From the NCBI RefSeq assembly GCF_043290135.1, contig NC_134707.1:137269319-137333318 (forward strand): a DNA stretch of 64,000 nt. The letters are read 5' to 3'. A program made the position numbers and the translations under genes. This DNA comes from Rhipicephalus microplus. Lineage: Eukaryota; Arthropoda; Arachnida; Ixodida; Ixodidae. The notes under the pieces were generated by a model. The model saw nothing but the letters and a program-made list of their open reading frames with translations, had not been told where the DNA came from and did no database searches. Below, piece after piece: positions 50,195 through 62,632 of this stretch; positions within the stretch are counted from its first letter, which is position 1, and each line of letters starts with the position of its first letter.

Positions 50195-51640
50195 GAGCAC
50201 GCGCATACTCACTTCGAAATAGGCACGCGCATACTCTTTTTGGAATGCGCACGCGCATACTCGTTTTTGAATGCGCACACGCATACTCGTATTTGAATGC
50301 ACACGCGTATACTCGTTTTGGAATAGGGACGTGCATACTCGTTTTTGATTGCGCACGCGCATACGCGTTTTTAAACAGGCACACGCCTACTCGTTTTTGA
50401 ATGCGCACGCGTATACTCGTTTTGAATGCGCATGCGCATACTCGTTTTTGAATGCACGTGCGCATACTCGTTTTGGAATAAGCACGCGCATACTCTTTTT
50501 GGAATGCGCACGCGCATACTCGTTTTTGAATGCGCACACGCATACTCGTATTTGAATGCACACGCGTATACTCGTTTTGGAATAGGCACGTGCATACTCG
50601 TTTTTGATTGCGCACGCGCATACGCGTTTTTAAACAGGCACACGCCTACTCGTTTTTGAATGCGCACGCGTATACTCGTTTCGAATGCGCATGCGCATAC
50701 TCGTTTTTGAATGCATGTGCGCATACTCGTTTTGCAATAAGCACGCGCATACTCGTTTTTGAACGCGCACACGCATACTCGTTTTTGAATGAACACGCGC
50801 ATACTCGTTCTTGAATAGGCACGCGCGTACTCGTTTTTGAATGCGCACGCGCGTACTCGTTTTTGATTGCACACTCGCATACTCGTTTTGGAATAGGCAC
50901 GCGCATACTCGTTTTTGAATGCGCACGCGTATACTCGTTTTTGAATGCACACGCGCATACTCGTTTCGAAATAGGCACGCGCATACTCGTTTTGGAATGC
51001 GCACGCGCATACTCGTTTTTGAATGCGCACACGCATACTCGTATTTGAATGCACACGCGTATACTCGTTTTGGAATAGGCACGTGCATACTCGTTTTTGA
51101 TTGCGCACGCGCATACGCGTTTTTAAACAGGCACACGCCTACTCATTTTTGAATGCGCACGCGTATACTCGTTTTGAATGCGCATGCGCATACTCGTTTT
51201 TGAATGCACATGCGCATACTCGTTTTTGAATAAGCACGCGCATACTCGTTTTTGAACGCGCTCACGCATACTCGTTTTTGAATGCGCACGCGCATACGCG
51301 TTTTTAAACAGGCACACGCCTACTCGTTTTTTATAGCGCACGCGTATACTCGTTTTGAATGCGCATGCGCATACTCGTTTTTGAATGAACATGCGCATAC
51401 TCGTTTTGGAATAAGCACGCGCATACTCGTTTTTTAACGCGCACACGCATACTCGTTTTTGATTGCACACGCGCATACTCGTTTTTGAATAGGCACGCGC
51501 GTACTCGTTTTTGAATGCGCACGCGCGTACTCGTTTTTGATTGCACACGCGCATACTCGTTTTGGAATAGGCACGCGCATACTCGTTTTTGAATGCGCAC
51601 ACGCATACTCGTATTTGAATGCACACGCGCGTACTCGTTT
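50195..51640 (+). repeat. Second 1.48-kb offset pair, copy 2
   Basis: Copy of 48,740-50,165, entered through the altered junction CATACTCACTTCGAAATAGG (about 50,207). Private differences include GAATGCATGTGCGC (about 50,708) and GTTTTGCAATAAGC. It ends near 51,640, where GAAAGTACACGCGC begins a different order. Confidence 0.85.
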
Positions 51641-53100
51641 TTGAAAGTACACGCGCATACTCGTTTTTGAATGCACACGCGCATACTCGTTTCGAAATAG
51701 GCACGCGCATACTCGTTTTGGAATGCGCACGCGCATACTCGTTTTTGAATGCGCACACGCATACTCATTTTGATTGCACACGCGCATACTCATTTTGGAA
51801 TAGGCACGCGCATACTCGTTTTTGAATGCGCACACGCATACTATTATTTGAATGCACACGCGCGTACTCGTTTTGGAATAGGCACATGCATACTCGTTTT
51901 TGAATGCGCACGCGCATACTCGTTTTAGAATAAGCACGCGCATACTCGTTTTTGAACGCACACACGCATACTCGTTTTTGAATGCACACGCGCATACTCG
52001 TTTTTGAATAGGCACGTGCGTACTCGTTTTTGAATGCGCACGCGCATACTCGTTTTTGATTGCACACGCGCATACTCGTTTTGGAATAGGCACGCGCTTA
52101 CTCGTTTTTGAAGGCGCACACGCATAGTCGTATTTGAATGCACACGCACGTACTCGTTTTGAAATGGGCACGTGCATACTCGTTTTGAATGCGCACGCGC
52201 ATACGCGTTTTTGAACAGGCACACGCGTACTCGTTTTTGAATGCGCACGCGTATACTCGTTTTGAATGCGCACACGCATACTCGTTTTTGAATGCACACG
52301 CGCATACTCGTTTTGGAATAGGCACGCGCATACTCGTTTTTTAATGCGCACACGCATACTCGTATTTGAATGCACACGCGCATACTCGTTTTGGAATAGG
52401 TAGGTGCGTACTCGTTTTTGAATGCGCACATGCATACTCGTTTTGAATGCGCACGCGCATACTCGTTTTTGAATGCACACGCGCATACTCGTTTTTGAAC
52501 GCACACACGCATACTCGTTTTTGACTGCACACGCGCATACTCGCTTTTGAATAGGCACGCGCGTACTCGTTTTTGAATGCGCACGCACATACTCGTTTTT
52601 GATTGCACACGCGCATACTCGTTTTGGAATAGGCACGCGCATACTCGTTTTTGAATGCGCACACGCATAGTCGTATTTGAATGCACACGCGCGTACTCGT
52701 TTTGGAATGGGCACGTGCATACTCGTTTTGAATGCGCACGCGCATACGCGTTTTTGAACAGGCACACGCGTACTCGTTTTTGAATGCGCACGCGTATACT
52801 CGTTTTGAATGCGCACGCGCATACTCGTTTTTGAATGCACACGCGCATACTCGGTTTCGGAATACGCACGCGCATACTCGTTTTGGAATGCGCACGCGCA
52901 TACTAGTTTTTGAATGCACACGCGCATACTCGTTTTCGAATAGGCACGCGCATACTCGTTTTTGAATGCACACGCGCATACACGTTTCGGAATAGGCACG
53001 CACATACTCGTTTTGGAATGCGCACGCACATACTCGTTTTTGAAACTGCATGTGCGTACTCGTTTTTTAATGCGCACGCGCATACTCGTTTTGAATTATG
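51640..53100 (+). repeat. Diverged copy of the 41.4-42.7 kb unit
   Basis: The order GAAAGTACACGCGC, GTTTCGAAATAGG, GATTGCACACGCGC, GGAATAAGCACGCG, GGAATAGGTAGGTGCG (about 52,392) and ACTCGGTTTCGGAATACGC (about 52,850) follows 41,400-42,750; the right part has offset 10,273. It ends with ACACGTTTCGG, GAAACTGCATGTGCG and the last GAATTATACACGAG-type landmark (53,093, as GAATTATGCACGAGC). Confidence 0.7.
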
Positions 53101-53399
53101 CACGAGCATACTTCTTTTTGAATGCACACGCGCATACTCGTTTTGGAATGCGCACTCGCATACTCGTTTTTGAATAGGCACACGCATACTCGTTTTTGAT
53201 TGCGCACGTTTATACTCGTTTTTGAATGCACACGCGCATACTCGTTTCGATATAGGCACGCGCGTACTCTTTTTGGAATGCGCACGCGCATACTCGTTTT
53301 TGAATGCACATGCGCATATTCGTATTTGAATGCACACGCGTATACTCGTTTTGGAATAGGCACGTGCATACTCGTTTTTGATTGCGCACACGCATTCGC

Positions 53400-55600
53400 G
53401 TTTTTAAACAGGCACACGCCTACTCGTTTTTGAATGCGCACGCGTATACTCGTTTTGAATGAGCATGCGCATACTCGTTTTTGAATGCACATGCGCATAC
53501 TCGTTTTGGAATAAGCACGCGCATACTCGTTTTTGAACGCGCACACGCATACTCATTTTTGAATGCACACGCGCATACTCGTTTCGAAATAGGCACGCGC
53601 ATACTCTTTTTGGAATGCGCACGCGCATACTCGTTTTTGAATGCGCACACGCCTACTCGTTTTTGAATGCGCACGCGTATACTCGTTTTGAATGCGCATG
53701 CGCATACTCGTTTTTGAATGCACATGCGCATACTCGATTTGGAATAAGCACGCGTATACTCGTTTTTGAACGCGCACACGCATACTCGTTTTTGAATGCA
53801 CACGCGCATACTCGTTTTTGAATAGGCACGCGCGTACTCGTTTTTGAATGCGCACGCGCGTACTCGTTTTTGATTGCACACTCGCATACTCGTTTTGGAA
53901 TAGGCACGCGCATACTCGTTTTTGAATGCGCATGCGTATACTCGTTTTTGAATGCACGCGCGCATACTCGTTTCGAAATAGGCACGCGCATACTCGTTTT
54001 GGAATGCGCACGAGCATACTCATTTTTGAATGCGCACACGCATACTCGTATTTGAATGCACACGCGTATACTCGTTTTGGAATAGGCACGTGCATACTCG
54101 TTTTTGATTGCGCACGCGCATACGCGTTTTTAAACAGGCACACGCCTACTCGTTTTTGAATGCGCACGCGTATACTCGTTTTGAATGCGCATGCACATAC
54201 TCGTTTTTTAATGCACATGCGCATACTCGTTTTGGAATAAGCACGCGTATACTCGTTTTGAATGCGCATGCGCATACTCGTTTTTGAATGCACATGCGCA
54301 TACTCGTTTTGGAATAAGCACGTGCATACTCGTTTTTTAACGCGCACACGCATACTCGTTTTTGAATGCACACTCGCATACTCGTTTTGGAATAGGCACA
54401 GGCATACTCGTTTTTGATTGCGCACGCGCATACGCGTTTTTGAACAGGCACACGCGTACTCGTTTTCGAATGCACACACGCATACTCGTTTTTGAATGCA
54501 CACGCGCATACTCGTTTCGGAATACGCACGCGCATACTCGTTTTGGAATGCACACGCGCATACTCGTTTTGGAATAGGCACGTGCGTAATCGTTTTTGAG
54601 TGCGAAAGCGCAAACGCGTTTTTGAACATGCACACGCGTACTCATTTTCGAATGCACACGCGCGTACTCGTTTTCTAATAGGCACGTGCGTACTCGTTTT
54701 TGAATGCGAACGCGCATACGCGTTTTTGAACATGCACACGCGTACTCGTTTTTTAATGCGCACGCGTATACTCGTTTTGAATGCACACGCGCATACTCGT
54801 TTTTGAATGGGCACGCGTGTACTCGTTTTTGAATGCGCACGCGTATACTCGTTTCGGAATGCGCACGCGCATACTCGTTTTCGAATAGGCACGCGCATAC
54901 TTGTTTTTGAATGCGCACTCGCATACTCGTTTTGAATGCACACGCGCATACTCGTTTTTGAATGCGCACGCGTACACTCGTTTTGAATGCGCACGCGTAT
55001 ACTCGTTTTTGAATGCGCACGCGCATACTCGTTTTCGAATAGGCACGCGCGTACTCGTTTTTGAACGCGAACGCGCATACGCGTTTTTGAACATGCACAC
55101 GCGTACTCGTTTTTGAGTGCGCACGCGTATACTCGTTTCGGAATACGCACGCGCATACTCGTTTTTGAATGCGCACGCGTATACTCGTTTTGAATGCACA
55201 CGCGCCTACTCGTTTTTGAATTGGCACGCGTGTACTCGTTTTTGAATGCGCACGCGTATACTCGTTTCGGAATGTGCACGTGCATACTGGTTTTCGAATA
55301 GGCACGCGCATACTCGTTTTTGAATGCGCACATGCATACTCGGTTTTGAATGCACACGCGCATACTCGTTTCGGAATACGCATGCGCATACTCGTTTTGG
55401 AATGCGCACGCGTATACTCTTTTTGGAATAGGCACACGCGTACTCGTTTTTGAATGCGCACGCGCATACGCGTTTTTGAACATGCACACGCGTACTCGTT
55501 TTTGAATGCGCACGCGTATACTCGTTTTGAATGCGCACGCGCATACTCGTTTTGAATAGGCACGCGCGTACTCGTTTTTGAATGCGCACGCGTATACTAG
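53400..55600 (+). repeat. A-to-B transition unit, template-like for 58.9-59.9 and 62.0-64.0 kb
   Basis: It begins with TAAACAGG cassettes (53,407 and 54,134) and passes at about 54,400 into composition B. Bases 53,615-54,600 match 58,896-59,880 at offset 5,281. Bases 54,362-55,560 match 62,799-63,985 at offset 8,437 before a deletion and 8,436 or less after it. Shared marks with 62-64 kb are ACTCATTTTCGAATGCACAC (about 54,637/63,077) and GTTTTCTAATAGGCACGTG (about 54,669/63,108). Confidence 0.75.
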
Positions 55601-56344
55601 TTTCGGAATGCACACGCGCATACTCGTTTTGGAATAGGCACGCGCATACTCGTTTTTGAATGCGCACACGCATACTCGTATTTGATTGCGCACGCGTATA
55701 CTCGTTTTGCAATAGGCACGTGCATACTCGTTTTTGAATAGGCACGCGCGTACTCGTTTTTGATTGCGCACGCGCATACTCGTTTTGGATGCACACGCGC
55801 ATACTCGTTTTTGAATGGGCACGCGCGTACTCGTTTTTGAATGGCACGCGAGTACTCGTTTTTGAATGCACACGCGCATACTCGGTTTGGAATAGGCACG
55901 CGCATACTCGTTTTTGAATGCGCACACGCATACTCGTATTTGAATGCACACGCGCGTACTCGTTTTTGAACAGGCACACGCATACTCGTTTTTGAATGCG
56001 CACGCGTATACTCGTTATGAATGCGCACGCGCATACTCGTTTTTGAATGCACACGCGCATACTCGTTTTGGAATAGGCTCGCACATATTCGTTTTTGAAT
56101 GCGCACACGCATACTCGTATTTGAATGCACACGCACATACTCGTTTTGGAATAGGCACGTGCATACTCGTTTTTGAATGCACACGCGCGTATGCGTTTTT
56201 GAACAGGCACATGCGTACTCGTTTTTGATTGCACACGCGTATACTCGTTTTTGAATGCGCACACGCATACTCGTTTTTGAATGCACACGCGCATACTATG
56301 TTTCGGAATACGCACGCGCATACTCGTTTTGGAATGCGCACGCG
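55600..56344 (+). repeat. Segment related to 28.1-28.8 kb
   Basis: The order GGATGCACACGCGC, GAATGGGCACGCGCG, ACTCGGTTTGGAATAGG, GTTATGAATGCGC and GGCTCGCACATATTCG, ending in the TATGTTTCGG landmark (56,297), is that of 28,100-28,760 and also of 9,400-9,800, 16,500-16,950 and 24,850-25,360. This run therefore links composition-B units to landmark-bearing composition-A units at each site. Confidence 0.7.
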
Positions 56345-59300
56345 CATACTCGTTTTTGAATGCACATGCGCATACTCGTTTTGGAATAAGCACGCGTATA
56401 CTCGTTTTGAATGCGCATGCGCATACTCGTTTTTGAATGCACATGCGCATACTCGTTTTGGAATAAGCACGTGCATACTCGTTTTTTAACGCGCACACGC
56501 ATACTCGTTTTTGAATGCACACTCGCATACTCGTTTTGGAATAGGCACACGCATACTCGTTTTTGATTGCGCACGCGCATACGCGTTTTTGAACAGGCAC
56601 ACGCGTACTCGTTTTCCAATGCACACACGCATACTCGTTTTTGAATGCACACGCGCATACTCGTTTCGGAATACGCACGCGCATACTCGTTTTGGAATAG
56701 GCACGTGCGTAATCGTTTTTGAGTGCGAAAGCGCAAACGCGTTTTTGAACAGGCACACGCGTACTCATTTTCGATTGCACACGCGCGTACTCGTTTTCGA
56801 ATAGGCACGTGCGTACTCGTTTTTGAATGCGAACGCGCATACGCGTTTTTGAACATGCACACGCGTACTCGTTTTTTAATGCGCACGCGCATACTCGTTT
56901 TGAATGCACACGCGCATAACTCGTTTTTGAATGGGCACGCGTGTACTCGTTTTTGAATGCGCACGCGTATACTCGTTTCGGAATGCGCACGCGCATACTC
57001 GTTTTCGAATAGGCACGCGCATACTTGTTTTTGAATGCGCACTCGCATACTCGTTTTGAATGCACACGCGCATACTCGTTTTTGAATGCGCACGCGTACA
57101 CTCGTTTTGAATGCGCACGCGTATACTCGTTTTTGAATGCGCACGCGCATACTCGTTTTCGAATAGGCACGCGCGTACTCGTTTTTGAACGCGAACGCGC
57201 ATACGCGTTTTTGAACATGCACACGCGTACTCGTTTTTGAGTGCGCACGCGTATACCTGTTCGGAATACGCACGCACATACTCGTTTTTGAATGCGCACG
57301 CGTATACTCGTTTTGAATGCACACGCGCATACTCGTTTTTGCATAGGCACGCGTGTACTCGTTTTTGAATGCGCACGCGTATACTCGTTTCGGAATGCGC
57401 ACGCGTATACTCTTTTTGGAATAGGCACGTGCGTACTCGTTTTTGAATGCGAACGCGCATACGCGTTTTTGACCATGCACACGCTTACTCGTTTTTGAAT
57501 GCGCACGCGCATACGCGTTTTTGAACATGCACACGCGTACTCGTTTTTGAATGCGCACGCGCATACGCGTTTTTGAACATGCACACGCGTACTCGTTTTT
57601 CAATGCGCACGCGTATACTCGTTTTGAATGCGCACGCGCATACTCGTTTTTGAATGCGCACGCGTATACTAGTTTCGGAATGCGCACGCGTATACTAGTT
57701 TCGGAATGCGCACGCGGATACTCGTTTTCGAATAGGCGCGCGCATACTCGTTTTTGATTGCGCACACGCATACTCGTTTTTGAATGCACACGCGCATACT
57801 CGTTTCGGAATACGCACGCGCATACGCGTTTTGGAATGCGCACGCGCATATTATTTTTGGAATAGGCACGTGCGTACTCGTTTTTGAAAGCGAACGCACA
57901 TACGCGTTTCTGAACATGCACACGCGTACTTGTTTATGAATGCGCACGGGTATACTCGTTTTGAATGCGCACGCGTATACTCTTTTTCGAATAGGCACGC
58001 GCATACGCGTTTTTTAATGCGTGCACACATACTCGTTCTTGAATGCACACGCGCATACTCGTTTCGGAATACGCACGCGCACACTCGTTTTGAATGCACA
58101 CGCGCATACTCGTTTTTGAATAGGTATGCGCGTACTTGTTTTTGAATGCGCACGCGCATAATTGTTTTTGAATGCACACGCGCATACTCGTTTTGGAATA
58201 GGCACGCGCATACTCGTTTTTGAACGCGCACACGCATACTCGTATTTGATTGCGCACGCGCATACTCGTTTTGCAATAGGCACGTGCATACTCGTTTTTG
58301 AATAGCCACGCGCGTACTCGTTTTTGATTGCGCACGCGCATACTCGTTTTGGATGCACACGCGCATACTCGTTTTTGAATGGGCACGCGCGTACTCGTTT
58401 TTGAATGGCACGCACATACTCGTTTTTGAATGCACACGCGCATACTCGGTTTGGAATAGGCACGCGCATACTCGTTTTTGAATGCGCACACGCATACTCG
58501 TATTTGAATGCACACGCGCGTACTCGTTTTTGAACAGGCACACGCATACTCGTTTTTGAATGCGCACGCGTATACTCGTTTTGGAATAGGCACGTGCATA
58601 CTCGTTTTTAATTGCACACGCGCATACTCGTTTTGGAATAGGCACGCGCATACTCGTTTTTGAATGCGCACACGCATAGTCGTATTTGAATGCACACGCG
58701 CATACTCGTTTTGGAATGGGCACGTGCATACTCGTTTTGAATGCGCACGCGCATACGCGTTTTTGAACAGGCACACGCCTACTCGTTTTTGAATGCGCAC
58801 GCGTTTACTCGTTTTGAATGCGTACGCGCATACTCGTTTTTGAATGCACACGAGCATACTCGTTTCAAAATAGGCACGCGCATACTCTTTTTGGAATGCG
58901 CACGCGCATACTCGTTTTTGAATGCGCACACGCCTACTCGTTTTTGAATGCGCACGCGTATACTCGTTTTGAATGCGCATGCGCATATACGTTTTTGAAT
59001 GCACATGCGCATACTCGATTTGGAATAAGCACGCGTATACTCGTTTTTGAACGCGCACACGCATACTCGTTTTTGAATGCACACGCGCATACTCGTTTTT
59101 GAATAGGCACGCGCGTACTCGTTTTTGAATGCGCACGCGCGTACTCGTTTTTGATTGCACACTCGCATACTCGTTTTGGAATAGGCACGCGCATACTCGT
59201 TTTTGAATGCGCATGCGTATACTCGTTTTTGAATGCACACGCGCATACTCGTTTCGAAATAGGCACGCGCATACTCGTTTTGGAATGCGCACGAGCATAC

Positions 59301-59476
59301 TCATTTTTGAATGCGCACACGCATACTCGTATTTGAATGCACACGCGTATACTCGTTTTGGAATAGGCACGTGCATACTCGTTTTTGATTGCGCACGCGC
59401 ATACGTGTTTTTAAACAGGCACACGCCTACTCGTTTTTGAATGCGCACGCGTATACTCGTTTTGAATGCGCATGCG
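56345..59476 (+). repeat. 3.16-kb higher-order unit, copy 1
   Basis: Matches the next copy at offset 3,132 (to about 56,680), then 3,156-3,158. Private marks shared with copy 2 are GCATAACTCGTTTTTGAATG with an extra A (56,916/60,074), TTTTTGCATAGGCACGCG (about 57,336/60,494), GTATACCTGTTCGGAATACG (about 57,252/60,410) and GAATAGGTATGCGCGTACTT (about 58,118/61,274). It has one GTATACTAGTTTCGG monomer more than copy 2 (57,665-57,710). Confidence 0.85.
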
Positions 59477-62400
59477 CATACTCGTTTTTGAATGCACATG
59501 CGCATACTCGTTTTGGAATAAGCACGCGTATACTCGTTTTGAATGCGCATGCGCATACTCGTTTTTGAATGCACATGCGCATACTCGTTTTGGAATAAGC
59601 ACGTGCATACTCGTTTTTTAACGCGCACACGCATACTCGTTTTTGAATGCACACTCGCATACTCGTTTTGGAATAGGCACAGGCATACTCGTTTTTGATT
59701 GCGCACGCGCATACGCGTTTTTGAACAGGCACTCGCGTACTCGTTTTCGAATGCACACACGCATACTCGTTTTTGAATGCACACGCGCATACTCGTTTCG
59801 GAATACGCACGCGCATACTCGTTTTGGAATGCACACGCGCATACTCGTTTTGGAATAGGCACGTGCGTAATCGTTTTTGAGTGCGAAAGCGCAAACGCGT
59901 TTTTGAACAGGCACACGCGTACTCATTTTCGATTGCACACGCGCGTACTCGTTTTCGAATAGGCACGTGCGTACTCGTTTTTGAATGCGAACGCGCATAC
60001 GCGTTTTTGAACATGCACACGCGTACTCGTTTTTTAATGCGCACGCGCATACTCGTTTTGAATGCACACGCGCATAACTCGTTTTTGAATGGGCACGCGT
60101 GTACTCGTTTTTGAATGCGCACGCGTATACTCGTTTCGGAATGCGCACGCGCATACTCGTTTTCGAATAGGCACGCGCATACTTGTTTTTGAATGCGCAC
60201 TCGCATACTCGTTTTGAATGCACACGCGCATACTCGTTTTTGAATGCGCACGCGTACACTCGTTTTGAATGCGCACGCGTATACTCGTTTTTGAATGCGC
60301 ACGCGCATACTCTTTTTCGAATAGGCACGCGCGTACTCGTTTTGAACGCGAACGCGCATACGCGTTTTTGAACATGCACACGCGTACTCGTTTTTGAGTG
60401 CGCACGCGTATACCTGTTCGGAATACGCACGCACATACTCGTTTTTGAATGCGCACGCGTATACTCGTTTTGAATGCACACGCGCATACTCGTTTTTGCA
60501 TAGGCACGCGTGTACTCGTTTTTGAATGCGCACGCGTATACTCGTTTCGGAATGCGCACGCGTATACTCTTTTTGGAATAGGCACGTGCGTACTCGTTTT
60601 TGAATGCGAACGCGCATACGCGTTTTTGACCATGCACACGCTTACTCGTTTTTGAATGCGCACGCGCATACGCGTTTTTGAACATGCACACGCGTACTCG
60701 TTTTTGAATGCGCACGCGCATACGCGTTTTTGAACATGCACACGCGTACTCGTTTTTCAATGCGCACGCGTATACTCGTTTTGAATGCGCACGCGCATAC
60801 TCGTTTTGAATAGGCACGCGCGTACTCGTTTTTGAATGCGCACGCGTATACTAGTTTCGGAATGCGCACGCGGATACTCGTTTTCGAATAGGCGCGCGCA
60901 TACTCGTTTTTGATTGCGCACACGCATACTCGTTTTTGAATGCACACGCGCATACTCGTTTCGGAATACGCACGCGCATACGCGTTTTGGAATGCGCACG
61001 CGCATATTATTTTTGGAATAGGCACGTGCGTACTCGTTTTTGAAAGCGAACGCACATACGCGTTTCTGAACATGCACACGCGTACTTGTTTATGAATGCG
61101 CACGGGTATACTCGTTTTGAATGCGCACGCGTATACTCTTTTTCGAATAGGCACGCGCATACGCGTTTTTTAATGCGTGCACACATACTCGTTCTTGAAT
61201 GCACACGCGCATACTCGTTTCGGAATACGCACGCGCACACTCGTTTTGAATGCACACGCGCATACTCGTTTTTGAATAGGTATGCGCGTACTTGTTTTTG
61301 AATGCGCACGCGCATAATTGTTTTTGAATGCACACGCGCATACTCGTTTTGGAATAGGCACGCGCATACTCGTTTTTGAACGCGCACACGCATACTCGTA
61401 TTTGATTGCGCACGCGCATACTCGTTTTGCAATAGGCACGTGCATACTCGTTTTTGAATAGCCACGCGCGTACTCGTTTTTGATTGCGCACGCGCATACT
61501 CGTTTTGGATGCACACGCGCATACTCGTTTTTGAATGGGCACGCGCGTACTCGTTTTTGAATGGCACGCACATACTCGTTTTTGAATGCACACGCGCATA
61601 CTCGGTTTGGAATAGGCACGCGCATACTCGTTTTTGAATGCGCACACGCATACTCGTATTTGAATGCACACGCGCGTACTCGTTTTTGAACAGGCACACG
61701 CATACTCGTTTTTGAATGCGCACGCGTATACTCGTTTTGGAATAGGCACGTGCATACTCGTTTTTAATTGCACACGCGCATACTCGTTTTGGAATAGGCA
61801 CGCGCATACTCGTTTTTGAATGCGCACACGCATAGTCGTATTTGAATGCACACGCGCATACTCGTTTTGGAATGGGCACGTTCATACTCGTTTTGAATGC
61901 GCACGCGCATACGCGTTTTTGAACAGGCACACGCCTACTCGTTTTTGAATGCGCACGCGTTTACTCGTTTTGAATGCGTACGCGCATACTCGTTTTTGAA
62001 TGCACACGAGCATACTCGTTTCAAAATAGGCACGCGCATACTCTTTTTGGAATGCGCACGCGCATACTCGTTTTTGAATGCGCACACGCCTACTCGTTTT
62101 TGAATGCGCACGCGTATACTCGTTTTGAATGCGCATGCGCATACTCGTTTTTGAATGCACATGCGCATACTCGATTTGGAATAAGCACGCGTATACTCGT
62201 TTTTGAACGCGCACACGCATACTCGTTTTTGAATGCACACGCGCATACTCGTTTTTGAATAGGCACGCGCGTACTCGTTTTTGAATGCGCACGCGCGTAC
62301 TCGTTTTTGATTGCACACTCGCATACTCGTTTTGGAATAGGCACGCGCATACTCGTTTTTGAATGCGCATGCGTATACTCGTTTTTGAATGCACACGCGC

Positions 62401-62632
62401 ATACTCGTTTCGAAATAGGCACGCGCATACTCGTTTTGGAATGCGCACGAGCATACTCATTTTTGAATGCGCACACGCATACTCGTATTTGAATGCACAC
62501 GCGTATACTCGTTTTGGAATAGGCACGTGCATACTCGTTTTTGATTGCGCACGCGCATACGCGTTTTTAAACAGGCACACGCCTACTCGTTTTTGAATGC
62601 GCACGCGTATACTCGTTTTGAATGCGCATGCG
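59477..62632 (+). repeat. 3.16-kb higher-order unit, copy 2
   Basis: Near-identical to copy 1. I saw only scattered differences, such as GGCACGTTCATACTCG at about 61,876 against GGCACGTGCATACTCG (about 58,720), CATACTCTTTTTCGAATAGG at about 60,307, and one missing T giving CGTTTTGAACGCGAACG (about 60,339). The copy spans both compositions: TAAACAGG cassette at 59,413, B monomers 59,700-61,100, then landmark-free A order to 62.6 kb. Confidence 0.85.

Larger units (their letters stand above)
1073..53115 (+). repeat. Landmark monomer GAATTATACACGAGCATAC, 15 copies
   Basis: This divergent monomer begins at 1,073, 2,320, 5,094, 7,195, 11,186, 12,482, 17,144, 19,885, 22,032, 25,474, 29,026, 30,196, 44,192, 45,906 and 53,093. 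It is followed by the equally unusual CATACTTG, and in most copies preceded by GAAACTGCAAGTGCG and a T6-AATG or T6-ATTG monomer. Alternation is broken by AATTATA and CGAGC. The 7,195 and 12,482 copies read GAGTTATA. Each copy sits in the same neighbourhood, so all derive from one ancestral event spread by block duplication. The long gap 30,196-44,192 marks a domain built without this unit. The coordinates span all copies; each is about 26 bp. Confidence 0.85.
806..56315 (+). repeat. Landmark monomer TATGTTTCGGAATACGCAC, 16 copies
   Basis: The junction ACTATGTTTCGG, where TATG replaces TCGT, begins at 806, 2,052, 3,841, 10,971, 16,954, 25,362, 28,758, 29,928, 32,519, 34,178, 37,033, 38,666, 41,362, 44,886 (as TTTG), 46,962 and 56,297. 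In nearly all copies GAATGCGCACACGCATAC and GAATGCACACGCGC come before it. The copy at 25,362 runs straight into GGAATAGACACGCAC, which records a deletion. It is a second independent tag for aligning higher-order units. Its spacing to the GAATTATA landmark is about 267 bp in the 0.8, 2.1, 28.8 and 29.9 kb units, but 215, 190 and 112 bp at 11.0, 17.0 and 25.4 kb. The coordinates span all copies. Confidence 0.85.
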
